Positions 7,233 through 15,854 of a stretch of DNA of 37,339 nt are shown here, piece after piece. Each line of letters starts with the position of its first letter. Within the stretch, counting starts at the first letter, position 1. The position numbers and the translations under genes were made by a program. Below the pieces are notes generated by a model that was not told the DNA's origin, searched no databases, and saw only the letters and a list, made by a program, of their open reading frames with translations. The DNA comes from Leptospira sp. (GTDB taxonomy: Bacteria > Spirochaetota > Leptospiria > Leptospirales > Leptospiraceae): NCBI GenBank assembly GCA_027531445.1, contig JAPZRK010000037.1, forward strand, positions 1 through 37,339. Direction: 5' to 3'.

Positions 7233-8399
7233 TTGAACATAACAGCTATGGAGCAGATTAAAGTAACTCGATCTCTCGGAGATTCACATGTATCTGATTT
7301 CAAAATCAAGGTAAATGCGATCCTTTCTAACCTGAATGTTCCTACCCGTTCGGATGAAGCTTGGCGAAAATTCCCTATCAATCAAATAGATATGGAATCT
7401 ATTTTGGCAAAAGGTGTGGTAGTCGATAAAGTTGAAGATCGACTATCCGATCAAGAGAACAAAGTTGTCCAACAAATACTGGCTACCTTACTGGGTTCCA
7501 TCAAAGACGATTATTTTGCCCTTTTAGCGCTTTCTCAAGCTACTAAATATCAGTTCATATATATCGATGAGAAAAATCAAAGAGATGAATTGTTAGAAAT
7601 TGATTTTAACTTAAGTGGAGATCAAAATCAAAGTTTAGTGAATTTAGTTTATGTAGCTCCCAATTGTAAGCAAAAATTAAGAGAAACTCTTGGATCTTTG
7701 CCTATTGAAGGTAAATCTCGTTTTTTCAATTCATTGAGTTTTTATTTCGTTTCTCAAAATTCTTTTTTAGATGTCTTAACAACGGAAGATTTTGACGAGG
7801 ATTCCACTCGAGTCAGATTTGTATGTTCCCATCAAGAGTCAGATTCAGGTCTTAGTATCTATCCTTTCTTTTTTAGAGGATTTCGAGGGAAAACATTTTA
7901 TCATTCGATTCTCAAGGGAAACGGATCTGAGTATCTCTTAACGGGCGTAAGTGCTTTATCAAAAAGAGAGTTTTTGGATATCGACGCTAAAGTCACACAT
8001 TTACGTGACTTTACAACAAGCCGAATCCAATACAAAGCGATCGTCTCTGATCGGTCTCATCATGTATTTACTGGAAACTTATCTATTCCGAATTCCGTAA
8101 AAAAGGCAAATGCACACCAAGAATCTCAGAACTTATCTCTAAATAAAAAAGCCAGAGCAGAGGCAAATCCAAAACTGGAAGTAATGGCTGAGGATGTTTC
8201 CTGTACTCATGGTGCAACTGTTGGAGATATTAGTGATGAACAGTTATTTTATTTGTTATCAAGAGGATTGGATTTAACAGAATCTAAATCGTTGCTTATT
8301 GCTGCTTTTTATGAAGAAACGGTGGGTAAAATTCCATTTTCTGATACAATCAAAGCAGAGATCTCTGAAAAAATCAGAACGCAAGCATTAGGTATTTAA
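7233..8399 (+). CDS. sufD: Fe-S cluster assembly scaffold protein SufD
   Basis: A 388-residue member of the SufB/SufD family. The diagnostic C-terminal part is present: HQESQNLSLNKKARAEANPK, then EDVSCTHGATVG, DEQLFYLLSRGL and the final LIAAFYEETV. The CTHGAT pattern and the absence of SufB-type cluster-ligand segments indicate SufD rather than SufB. The N-terminal 200 residues are divergent, as usual for SufD. It begins with TTG immediately after the sufC stop; ATG at 7248 is an alternative start. SufD with SufC and SufB forms the SufBC2D scaffold, so a SufB must be encoded elsewhere. Confidence 0.9.
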   Translation: MNITAMEQIKVTRSLGDSHVSDFKIKVNAILSNLNVPTRSDEAWRKFPINQIDMESILAKGVVVDKVEDRLSDQENKVVQQILATLLGSIKDDYFALLALSQATKYQFIYIDEKNQRDELLEIDFNLSGDQNQSLVNLVYVAPNCKQKLRETLGSLPIEGKSRFFNSLSFYFVSQNSFLDVLTTEDFDEDSTRVRFVCSHQESDSGLSIYPFFFRGFRGKTFYHSILKGNGSEYLLTGVSALSKREFLDIDAKVTHLRDFTTSRIQYKAIVSDRSHHVFTGNLSIPNSVKKANAHQESQNLSLNKKARAEANPKLEVMAEDVSCTHGATVGDISDEQLFYLLSRGLDLTESKSLLIAAFYEETVGKIPFSDTIKAEISEKIRTQALGI

Positions 8400-8711
8400 A
8401 TGGCATTCTCTAAGTTGATCAAGACAAACGAATTAAAAGAAGGTGGATTGTGTGTTGTAAAAACAAAATATGCACCGATTGTTATTTGTAAAATCGGCGG
8501 TGAGGTCTTTGCCTTTGAAGATGCTTGCTCTCACGATGGTGAAGAAATTTCCTGCGGCACGCTCGATGCTGATATCATTACCTGTCCAAGACACTTTGCA
8601 AAGTTTAATGTGAAGACTGGAGCAGTTGTTGCTAGGCCTGCTACAGAACCTCTGACAACATATAAAACACGTATTTCAGGTGATGACATTGAAGTGGATT
8701 TGGAGGACTGA
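8400..8711 (+). CDS. Rieske-type [2Fe-2S] ferredoxin of the Suf operon
   Basis: A 103-residue soluble Rieske protein. The two cluster-binding boxes are complete: Cys43-x-His45 (ACSHDG) and Cys62-x2-His65 (CPRHFAKF), giving the usual two-Cys two-His ligation. It resembles the ferredoxin components of non-heme iron oxygenases, and similar proteins sit between sufD/sufC and sufS in other bacteria. A role as electron donor during cluster assembly is plausible but inferred from position. It abuts the sufD stop and overlaps the sufS start by one base. Confidence 0.9.
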   Translation: MAFSKLIKTNELKEGGLCVVKTKYAPIVICKIGGEVFAFEDACSHDGEEISCGTLDADIITCPRHFAKFNVKTGAVVARPATEPLTTYKTRISGDDIEVDLED

Positions 8712-9958
8712 TGTCAATTCTTGATCCTTATAAATTAAAGAAAGATTTCCCTATACTGGAAACAAAAACTCCGAATGGAAAACCTCTCGTTTATTTAGAT
8801 AATGCCGCATCTTCCCAGAAACCCCAAAGTGTGATCGATGCAACTAATAAATATTATACGTCTCAAAATGCGAATATCCATCGAGGAGTTTATCATCTTT
8901 CACAACACGCAACTGAACTGTATGAAAAAACCCGAATCAAAACATCCAATTTTTTTCATGCTCAATGTGCGAAGGCCATTATTTTTACAAAAGGTGCAAC
9001 AGAGTCCATAAACTTAGTAGTAAATAGCTGGGGTAGGCAGAATATCCATGAAGGTGATGAGATCGTATTAACAGTCCAAGAGCACCATTCAAATCTTGTT
9101 CCTTGGCAGATGTTAGCCAAAGAAAAAAAAGCAATACTTAGATTTATCCCCATCAATCCGGACACTACTTATGATCTATCTACCTTGGATCAATTGGTGA
9201 CTCGCAAAACTAAAATCGTGTCAATTTCTCAAATGTCCAATGTCACCGGAACCATTCATAATTTACAACCAATCATAGATCAGGCAAGAAAGGTTGGCGC
9301 AATGGTAATGGTTGATGGTGCACAGTCATCGTCTCATCTGAGTATAGATCTTGTCGGTATGGATATTGATTTTTTTGCATTCTCAGCTCACAAGATGTTA
9401 GGACCTACCGGCGTCGGTGTCCTATTTGGAAAAGAAGAGATTTTAGAATCGATGCCTCCTTGGATTGGAGGAGGAGATATGATCGAGACGGTTGATCTGG
9501 AATCATCAACCTATGCCAATCTACCTGCAAAATTGGAAGCTGGTACACCCAATATAGCTGGTGTCATTGGTTTCTCACATGCGTTAGACTATTTGTCTGC
9601 GGTTGGGATGGAAAACATTCACAACCATGAAAAAATGATTACGGAATATGCCTTGGAGCGTTTGCATCGCATGGGTGGGCTTTCTATTTACGGAACTGAG
9701 AATATTGACCAAAGAGGTGGAGTGATATCATTTACTCTAGACGGAGTTCATCCGCATGATGTTGGTTCTATGTTAGAGGAGGAGGGCATTGCGATTCGTG
9801 TTGGGCACCATTGCTGTCAACCTCTCATGAAACAATGGGCCATCCCCGGAACATGCAGGGCTTCTTTTTATCTCTATACGACAAAAGAGGACGTTGATGC
9901 TTTGGTGTACGGTTTGGAAAAAGTAAAATCGATCTTTTCTCGTGTCGCAAGAAAGTAA
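8711..9958 (+). CDS. sufS: Cysteine desulfurase SufS
   Basis: A 415-residue PLP enzyme of the group II cysteine desulfurases. It converts cysteine to alanine and holds the sulfur as a persulfide. The N-terminus has YLDNAASSQKP, the PLP lysine is Lys228 in SAHKMLGPTG, and the persulfide-forming cysteine is Cys382 in PGTCRASFYLYTT. The RVGHHCCQP segment upstream is typical SufS. GGAGG at 8702-8706 precedes the ATG. Its 3' end overlaps sufU by 17 bases; SufU is the expected sulfur acceptor of this desulfurase. Confidence 0.96.
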   Translation: MSILDPYKLKKDFPILETKTPNGKPLVYLDNAASSQKPQSVIDATNKYYTSQNANIHRGVYHLSQHATELYEKTRIKTSNFFHAQCAKAIIFTKGATESINLVVNSWGRQNIHEGDEIVLTVQEHHSNLVPWQMLAKEKKAILRFIPINPDTTYDLSTLDQLVTRKTKIVSISQMSNVTGTIHNLQPIIDQARKVGAMVMVDGAQSSSHLSIDLVGMDIDFFAFSAHKMLGPTGVGVLFGKEEILESMPPWIGGGDMIETVDLESSTYANLPAKLEAGTPNIAGVIGFSHALDYLSAVGMENIHNHEKMITEYALERLHRMGGLSIYGTENIDQRGGVISFTLDGVHPHDVGSMLEEEGIAIRVGHHCCQPLMKQWAIPGTCRASFYLYTTKEDVDALVYGLEKVKSIFSRVARK

Positions 9959-10367
9959 ACAGGCGATTCTGAATTTCCTTCGTTGGAAGGAACTCGGTAA
10001 TTGGGAATCATTGAATGAACCATCAGAAAAAGCTTCTGCAAAAAATCCTCTATGTGGAGATGAAATTTTCCTCCAGTTTGAGAAAACAGGTGATTCAGCA
10101 AAAGTAATAGCTTTAGGGGGGGATTCTTGCTCCATTTGTTCCGCATCAGCCGGACTCGTATTTCAGCGAGCTGAACATTGGACAGAGGCCTCTATTTCTG
10201 GGTTCAAAAATAAAATCGAACAGTTTTTGTTTTCAGAAGAAACATTAACGGATATATCCATTGACGAGACTACTTTTTGGAATATAGTAAAAGAAAATCC
10301 GAGTCGACATCGCTGTGCCATTTTACCATTGCAAGCAATTCAAAATATCTTTAAGAGGGACAAATGA
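9942..10367 (+). CDS. sufU: SufU-type sulfur acceptor/zinc protein
   Basis: A 141-residue IscU-fold protein. The SufU ligand set is visible: Cys38 and Asp40 in PLCGDE, Cys63 in GGDSCSICSAS, and Cys125 in RHRCAILPLQAI. The family insert between the second and third cysteines that separates SufU from IscU is present. In Gram-positive bacteria SufU carries zinc and accepts the persulfide from SufS by ligand exchange. The extra Cys66 in CSIC is unusual, since most members have Ser there. Start is GTG at 9942 inside the end of sufS; the stop overlaps the next ATG as ATGA. Confidence 0.88.
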   Translation: MSQESKQAILNFLRWKELGNWESLNEPSEKASAKNPLCGDEIFLQFEKTGDSAKVIALGGDSCSICSASAGLVFQRAEHWTEASISGFKNKIEQFLFSEETLTDISIDETTFWNIVKENPSRHRCAILPLQAIQNIFKRDK

Positions 10368-10687
10368 TAACACAACCTGAATCAGAGAAAGAATGGGAAG
10401 TATACCATAGCATACGTTCTGTGGATGATCCAGAAATTGGAATTTCGTTAGTTGAATTAGGTTTGATCTACGAAATCAAAGTGGAGGACGACAAAGCATT
10501 GATCAAAATGACTTATACTTCTCTTGCTTGTCCTTCAGGTCCTGAAATGAAGAAGGATATCGAAAACCACGCTCTAAGAGTAGATGGCATAAACGAAGCC
10601 ATCGTGGATATTGTATGGAATCCGAAATGGGATCCAAAACAGATGGCGAGTGAAGAAGCTCGTATGGAAATGGGAATCTTCGATTGA
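10364..10687 (+). CDS. sufT: SufT/MIP18-family Fe-S maturation protein
   Basis: A 107-residue DUF59/MIP18 protein. It contains the family pattern DDPEIGISLVELGLIY and the YTSLACPSG segment with the conserved cysteine, followed by the short amphipathic end. SufT helps deliver Fe-S clusters to apo-proteins in bacteria with SufU. ATGA overlap with sufU and a 4-base overlap with the next gene's TTG (TTGA) imply translational coupling on both sides. Confidence 0.9.
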   Translation: MITQPESEKEWEVYHSIRSVDDPEIGISLVELGLIYEIKVEDDKALIKMTYTSLACPSGPEMKKDIENHALRVDGINEAIVDIVWNPKWDPKQMASEEARMEMGIFD

Positions 10688-12429
10688 AAAGAATCTGCTC
10701 TTTAATTGTTCTTTCAATACTGTTTTCTTGCATACCATTCAACCAATCACAACTATTTAACAAAGCGAAAGCTCTTCCAGTGCGCCAAAATTTGGTTCCT
10801 GACGCGGAAGAAAAAAGATCTCGATTTGAATTTCAGGGAAAAGAATTTGTTATAGCTACAGATCATCCGTTGGCTTCAAATGCCGCGATTTCAGTGTGGA
10901 AGTTAGGTGGCAATGTTGTTGATTCATTTGTAGCAGCAAGCTTTGTGATCTCAATTGTTCGGCCTCAGTCTACTGGACTATTGGGTGGGGGTTTTGCTAT
11001 TTTGAATTTGGAAAAAGGTAAAATACGAAAGGCATTTGATTTTCGGGAACGTGCTTCTGCTAAAGCGACTAAACAATATTATTTAAATCAGGATGGCACT
11101 GTTATACCTAATAAAACATTGGTAGGGGCTTATAGCGCAGGGGTTCCAGGGAATATCATTGGTTTTGTATCCATTCAGAAAAAATATGGGAAATTAAGCC
11201 TAGCACAAGTGTTAGCACCTTCGATAGAAATTGCTAGAACTGGCTTTTCTGTTTATCCAGATCTTGCAAAAAGTATCGCATCTTCCTGGAACACCTTGTC
11301 GCCAGAGATGAAGATCATCTTTGGTAAGGAAAATCGTCCTTTACAAGAGGGAGAAAATTTAATCCAGAACGATGTTGCAAATGTGTTAGAGCGCATAGCT
11401 TTGTTTGGTGAAAAAGAAATACGTGATGGAGAAACGGCGCAAAAGATCATTGATTTTTATAAAGGATATGATGATTTTATTACTCAAAATGATCTAACAA
11501 AATATCGAATGAAGGAACCCGATCCAATCTTTGGATTTGCGTTTGGGAATCGTTTCATGACAATGCCTCCACCTTCTTCTGGAGTGCACCTGATCACCAT
11601 GTTTCAAGTATGGAGTGAACTTCAAGAAAAAAGCAGTTTGCCTACCGGAAACGTGGGTGAAAACATTCGAATCATCGAATCCATGAGAGTCGCTTACCGT
11701 GATCGAGCGGTATTTGGTGGGGATCCAGAATTTACAAATGTGGATACAAATCTTTTTACCTCGCCTGGGTATGCCAAAGAGGAAGGCGATTCGATTGAAA
11801 AAAAAGTTGTATCTGGCAATTGGCAAAAGGTTCCCAACATCCAAAAAACTGAATCATACAATACAACCCATATCTCAGTTTTAGATCGGGATGGAAATTC
11901 AGTTTCTTCAACCCAATCGATCAATGGAAGTTTGGGTGCCAAAATGGTCGTACCTGGAACAGGATTGGTCCTAAACAATACGATGGATGATTTTGCGGTA
12001 GCACCAGGTGTCCCCAATCTATATGGCTTAGTTGGATCTAAGGCGAATGAAATTGCTCCAGGTAAAACGCCACTATCCAGTATGTCGCCTATGATTTTTT
12101 TAGGGAAGGACGGTTCCAGTGAAATGGCGATTGGAGCTCCTGGCGGTTCACAGATCCCGACAACGATATTCAATACTCTATTTCGGTACCGTGTCCAAGG
12201 ATTTGCACTTTACGATAGTGCCAGTTTTCCTCGCATTCACCAACAATATCTTCCTGATACTGTTTTTGTTGAACCTGAGTTGAAAGGTATTTTTCCCGAA
12301 AATCAAATGCCTTTTTATCAAGTCCAATATGTGAGACATCGCGCAAAGGTATTCGTAGTCGCAAGAGAAGGGGAAAAGCTGATCGGTGTTTCGGACCCTA
12401 GAGGCGATGGAATCCCATTGGGATTTTAA
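10684..12429 (+). CDS. ggt: Gamma-glutamyltranspeptidase, predicted lipoprotein
   Basis: A 581-residue Ntn hydrolase that cleaves the gamma-glutamyl bond of glutathione. The self-cleavage/catalytic threonine is Thr394 in NTTHISVLDRDGN; downstream are LVLNNTMDDF, TPLSSMSPM and GAPGGSQIP, the oxyanion and glutamate-binding segments. The N-terminus is a lipoprotein-type signal (KRICSLIVLSILFSC), so the mature enzyme probably begins at Cys15 or so and is membrane-anchored facing the periplasm or cell surface. Start is TTG at 10684, overlapping the sufT stop. Placing it between Fe-S assembly and glutathione synthesis genes suggests salvage of exported or external glutathione as a source of cysteine. 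Confidence 0.95.
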   Translation: MKRICSLIVLSILFSCIPFNQSQLFNKAKALPVRQNLVPDAEEKRSRFEFQGKEFVIATDHPLASNAAISVWKLGGNVVDSFVAASFVISIVRPQSTGLLGGGFAILNLEKGKIRKAFDFRERASAKATKQYYLNQDGTVIPNKTLVGAYSAGVPGNIIGFVSIQKKYGKLSLAQVLAPSIEIARTGFSVYPDLAKSIASSWNTLSPEMKIIFGKENRPLQEGENLIQNDVANVLERIALFGEKEIRDGETAQKIIDFYKGYDDFITQNDLTKYRMKEPDPIFGFAFGNRFMTMPPPSSGVHLITMFQVWSELQEKSSLPTGNVGENIRIIESMRVAYRDRAVFGGDPEFTNVDTNLFTSPGYAKEEGDSIEKKVVSGNWQKVPNIQKTESYNTTHISVLDRDGNSVSSTQSINGSLGAKMVVPGTGLVLNNTMDDFAVAPGVPNLYGLVGSKANEIAPGKTPLSSMSPMIFLGKDGSSEMAIGAPGGSQIPTTIFNTLFRYRVQGFALYDSASFPRIHQQYLPDTVFVEPELKGIFPENQMPFYQVQYVRHRAKVFVVAREGEKLIGVSDPRGDGIPLGF

Positions 12430-12439
12430 GGAAAAATGA

Positions 12440-14035
12440 TTGAAACTACTCTCTAAACATTACAAAAAAACAGCTAAGAACTTACTTATAGAATCGCGTA
12501 TCGATTGTTTGCTTTCTGCCAAACACGGATTAGAACGAGAGGGACTTCGAGTGGATGATAAAGGTCAGCTGTCCTTAAAAGATCATCCGAAACAACTTGG
12601 CTCTAGTCTTATGCATCCGTTTATCAAGACAGATTTTGCGGAACCACAGATTGAGTATGCAACGAAAGCCCATAAACGGTTAGAAGATACGGTGCAAGAA
12701 CTAACTGACCTACATGCATTTACATTAAGACAGTTGGAAGGGGAAACGTTGTGGCCATTCAGCATGCCAAGTCCGCTTCCTGCCGAGGCTCTAATTCCCG
12801 TTGGAAAGTACGGAACTAGCAAAGAGGGACGTAAAAAAACTATCTATCGGAAAGGACTTGGTCACCGCTATGGAAAGAATATGCAGACCATCTCAGGTGT
12901 ACATTATAATATTTCTTTCGATAAATGTTTGTTAGCAACAGTTTCCGAAATACGATACAAAAAGAAGCTTGATCGTCTTACTCAATCAGAAATTTACTTA
13001 GACACGATTCGGAATTTCAATCGTTTATCTCCTGTTCTTCTTTATCTACTAGGAGCCTCATCCCTTGTAGATGTGTCTTTTCTAAAAAATCAAAAAGATC
13101 TCAAACCCTTTGGGAAAAATACACTCAATGCACCTGATGCAACAACACTTCGTTTATCAAGTATTGGTTATACGAGTAAAGTTCAGTCAAAAGTGCCAAT
13201 TTCTGTAAATTCACTCAAAGAATACTCACATACTATGTGTAAGGCAGTGTCAAAGCGATACCATGGCTATACAAAATTTTTAAAAAAATCAGAAGAACAG
13301 TTAAATGATAACTACCTTCAAATAGAAAATGAATACTATTCTTTGGTAAGGCCTAAACAGGTTCCATCGGGCGAGGAACGAGTGATCGATGCACTTACGG
13401 AAAGGGGGATAGAGTATTTAGAAATTCGTTTACTTGATCTTGATCCTTATTCACCTATTGGCGTTGATATAGAGCAGTTAAGATTTGTACATATGCTTTT
13501 GTTGTATTGTCTGGTAGCTGAGTCTCCGAAGGCGGATCGTTCCGAAATGAAAACTTGGCGAAAAAATCAAGAGCGAGTCACCTGGAAGGGAAGGAACAAA
13601 AAGACAAAGGTGCAAGTGTTAGGAGAAAAGTGGGCATTAACGGATCTAGTATACCAAACTCTAGTAGAGTTACAACAAATTGCAGATTTGTTGGATAACA
13701 ACGATACAGAAAATGGTGTTTATACAAAAGCTTGGGAGAAACAGTTTGAAAAACTAAATGAACCCAATCTCCTTCTTTCCACACAAACAGAAATAGATCT
13801 TATGGTTAACCAAATGAGTTTCCAAGAATTTGGGTTGCAGTTGAGTAAAAGTCACGCGGCCAATCTAAAATCAATATCTCTTAGCGAAGAAAAATTAGAA
13901 GAATATGAAAAGTTAGCCATTCAATCAATAAAGGATCAAGAGCAACTCGAATTTTTGGAAGGGTCAAATCAAATACAAAACCAAAAGCCGATTATCCTTG
14001 ATCCCATCAAGTTATGCGCAGGTGCTAATTCATGA
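12440..14035 (+). CDS. gshA: Glutamate-cysteine ligase, E. coli/GshF N-terminal type
   Basis: A 531-residue enzyme forming gamma-glutamylcysteine, the first step of glutathione synthesis. It has the family segments GLEREGLRV, HPFIKTDFAE, LWPFSMPSPLP, the GRKKTIYRKGLGHRYG stretch and SGVHYNIS, in that order. These match the gammaproteobacterial GshA fold and the N-terminal half of bifunctional GshF. The start is TTG at 12440, supported by AAGGA at 12428-12432. The C-terminus ends without an ATP-grasp domain, which is instead the next gene, overlapping by ATGA. It follows ggt after 10 bases. Confidence 0.92.
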   Translation: MKLLSKHYKKTAKNLLIESRIDCLLSAKHGLEREGLRVDDKGQLSLKDHPKQLGSSLMHPFIKTDFAEPQIEYATKAHKRLEDTVQELTDLHAFTLRQLEGETLWPFSMPSPLPAEALIPVGKYGTSKEGRKKTIYRKGLGHRYGKNMQTISGVHYNISFDKCLLATVSEIRYKKKLDRLTQSEIYLDTIRNFNRLSPVLLYLLGASSLVDVSFLKNQKDLKPFGKNTLNAPDATTLRLSSIGYTSKVQSKVPISVNSLKEYSHTMCKAVSKRYHGYTKFLKKSEEQLNDNYLQIENEYYSLVRPKQVPSGEERVIDALTERGIEYLEIRLLDLDPYSPIGVDIEQLRFVHMLLLYCLVAESPKADRSEMKTWRKNQERVTWKGRNKKTKVQVLGEKWALTDLVYQTLVELQQIADLLDNNDTENGVYTKAWEKQFEKLNEPNLLLSTQTEIDLMVNQMSFQEFGLQLSKSHAANLKSISLSEEKLEEYEKLAIQSIKDQEQLEFLEGSNQIQNQKPIILDPIKLCAGANS

Positions 14036-15036
14036 ATTCTGAATTTACTCTTCCTCGTGGTTGGGAAGATTTGGAAATCTCTAGTCAGATCATTATTCGT
14101 GAAGCCTTAAAAAAAAATATCAATATTGAGGTTATCGATCGTAAGGAAAATTTCTTAAGACTAGAGAAAGATGGTCATTATGAGTTTATCAAGGAGGCAA
14201 GCAAAACTAGATTGGATTCGCTAATGACCTATCTAGTTATGGAAAACAAAATAGCCTCGAAACTTGTATTGTCTGAGAAGGGAATCAGAGTTCCGAAAGG
14301 AAATCATTATGAATCATTAAATGCGGCAATCGAAGATTATGATACGTCTAAACCTCTAAAGAAGGTGATCAAACCTTCAACTACGAATTTCGGCATAGGA
14401 ATCGGCATATCACCGATTGGAGATTCTCTTGCAAACTTTCAAAGTCATCTCAAACGAGCTTTTGATTTTTCTCCTTCCATTATTGTTGAAGAGTTTATAG
14501 AAGGTCCCGAATACCGTTTCCTTGTGTTAGGAGATGAGGTGGTTGCTGTTTGCAATCGAGTGCCTGCAAATGTAGTCGGCGACGGAATTTCCACTATCAA
14601 GGAACTAATTAGTAAAAAGAACACGGATCCACGGAGAGGAGAAGGGCATATAACTCCGCTCGAAAAAATCCAAATGTCAGAGATTGAACTGTCCGTGATT
14701 TCTGAGAATGGTTTAGACTTTGAGAGTATACCTAAGCAGGACGAGGTCGTTTATCTACGAAAAAATTCAAATATATCCACAGGTGGAGATTCGATTGATG
14801 TTACAGATACCGTTCATTCAGATTTTAAAGATATAGCCAAAAAAAGTGCAAAGGCGGCCAACGCAGTCATTTGTGGGATTGATATTATATCTTCCTCAAT
14901 AGAAAAAAAACCAGAGCCTGCAACCTACGCCGTTTTAGAAATCAACTTCAACCCGGTTTTGTACATTCACGAATTTCCTTATCTAGGTAAACAAAGACAC
15001 GTCGGACGGAAGATTTTGGAATTACTAGGTTTTTAA
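14032..15036 (+). CDS. ATP-grasp glutathione synthetase of the GshF C-terminal type
   Basis: A 334-residue ATP-grasp ligase resembling the second half of bifunctional GshF, not the classical GshB. Recognisable segments in order are KPSTTNFGIGIGIS (ATP loop), VEEFIEGPEYRFLVL, CNRVPANVVGDG, the KNTDPRRGEGH stretch, LRKNSNISTGGDSIDVTD and LEINFNPVLYIHEFP. In GshF this domain adds glycine to gamma-glutamylcysteine. Here it is a separate gene translated from an ATG overlapping the gshA stop. The final stop overlaps by convergence the last codon of the glutaredoxin gene on the other strand. Function as glutathione synthetase is strongly implied by context; cyanophycin-synthetase-like ligases are the closest alternative. 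Confidence 0.9.
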   Translation: MNSEFTLPRGWEDLEISSQIIIREALKKNINIEVIDRKENFLRLEKDGHYEFIKEASKTRLDSLMTYLVMENKIASKLVLSEKGIRVPKGNHYESLNAAIEDYDTSKPLKKVIKPSTTNFGIGIGISPIGDSLANFQSHLKRAFDFSPSIIVEEFIEGPEYRFLVLGDEVVAVCNRVPANVVGDGISTIKELISKKNTDPRRGEGHITPLEKIQMSEIELSVISENGLDFESIPKQDEVVYLRKNSNISTGGDSIDVTDTVHSDFKDIAKKSAKAANAVICGIDIISSSIEKKPEPATYAVLEINFNPVLYIHEFPYLGKQRHVGRKILELLGF

Positions 15037-15275
15037 GAAAACTTTCGTTTTAAATAATCGATGATGTCATCCGACTCATACATCTTTGTACTACCATCTA
15101 CTAAAAAGGGCACCTGAGACATACCACCTAAATTGATGACAGTCTCTCTACCCGGTGTTCCTCTAGAGGCTTCAATCAGTTGATAGTCTTTACCGACTTT
15201 AAGCCCCAGAGAATCTAACGTGCGCAATACCTTTTGGCAGTAAGGGCAAGATGAGAATTGGTATAACTCCAACAT
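15033..15275 (-). CDS. Dithiol glutaredoxin
   Basis: An 80-residue thioredoxin-fold protein of glutaredoxin size. The active site is CPYC (Cys10, Cys13), with the cis-proline in SQVPFLVD and a C-terminal ESDDIIDYL segment for glutathione contact. It reduces disulfides or mixed glutathione disulfides using glutathione. It lies one base after the CGFS glutaredoxin and is last in the minus-strand run. Its stop shares bases with the stop of the glutathione ATP-grasp gene on the plus strand. Confidence 0.92.
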   Translation of the reverse strand: MLELYQFSSCPYCQKVLRTLDSLGLKVGKDYQLIEASRGTPGRETVINLGGMSQVPFLVDGSTKMYESDDIIDYLKRKFS

Positions 15276-15276
15276 G

Positions 15277-15585
15277 CTAGCTTAATTTTTTTTGTAACTC
15301 ACCTGAGTTCGCCATTTGTACGGTAATGTCATGACCACCTAAAAATTCACCTTTAACGTAAAGTTGTGGAATGGTCGGCCAATTTGTGAACTCTTTGATC
15401 CCTTCCCGAACTTGCATATCGGATAGTACATTGAAAGAACCGAACTCGATGTTTAAGTTTTTTAAAACACTTACGACTCCAGCCGAAAAACCACACTGGG
15501 GCATTTCTGGTGTTCCTTTCATAAACAAAAAGACCGGTTTTGAGTTGATGAGAGACTCTATTTTAGTTTGTAATTCTTTATCCAT
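15277..15585 (-). CDS. grxD: Monothiol CGFS glutaredoxin (Grx4/GrxD type)
   Basis: A 102-residue monothiol glutaredoxin with Cys31 in the CGFS active site, the KGTPEMPQ segment before it, WPTIPQLYV with the cis-proline, and GGHDITVQM for glutathione binding. Members hold a [2Fe-2S] cluster between two monomers and two glutathiones and pass it on, often in complex with BolA. The gene overlaps the upstream BolA-family gene by one base, the classic grx4-bolA pairing. It needs glutathione, which the facing operon makes. Confidence 0.95.
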   Translation of the reverse strand: MDKELQTKIESLINSKPVFLFMKGTPEMPQCGFSAGVVSVLKNLNIEFGSFNVLSDMQVREGIKEFTNWPTIPQLYVKGEFLGGHDITVQMANSGELQKKLS

Positions 15586-15809
15586 TATTCACTCCTTGTT
15601 TCTAATGCTAACGCGTGTATTTCTTCTTTTAATTCATCTTTCAAAGTTGCATACACCATTCGGTGCTGTTCGATAAGCGATTTTCCAGCGAACGCAGAAC
15701 AAGTAACGACAGCTTTGATATGAACTCCGTCTCGATACGGATCTAATATTTCCACTTTGCAACCAGGCAATCCTGCTTCAATTTTTTTCTGAATCTCCGG
15801 TAAGGTCAT
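15585..15809 (-). CDS. BolA-family protein, IbaG/BolA2-like
   Basis: A 74-residue BolA-fold protein. It has a DGVHIKAVVTC strand pair and the invariant-type histidine in IEQHRMVYATLKDEL, ending in EIHALALET. The lack of the HAGH segment and the short length point to the IbaG/BolA2 branch. These proteins form heterodimers with CGFS glutaredoxins that ligate [2Fe-2S] clusters. It overlaps the CGFS glutaredoxin start by one base, so the pair is likely made together. Confidence 0.88.
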   Translation of the reverse strand: MTLPEIQKKIEAGLPGCKVEILDPYRDGVHIKAVVTCSAFAGKSLIEQHRMVYATLKDELKEEIHALALETRSE

Positions 15810-15854
15810 AAATTAAAAACAATACTCCTTGGTTTCTGTGACTTTAGACTTATC

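Noticed and set aside
11694..12173. A 159-codon minus-strand frame inside ggt
   Set aside because: It lies wholly within a confidently identified enzyme in the opposite frame and shows no motif or start signal.
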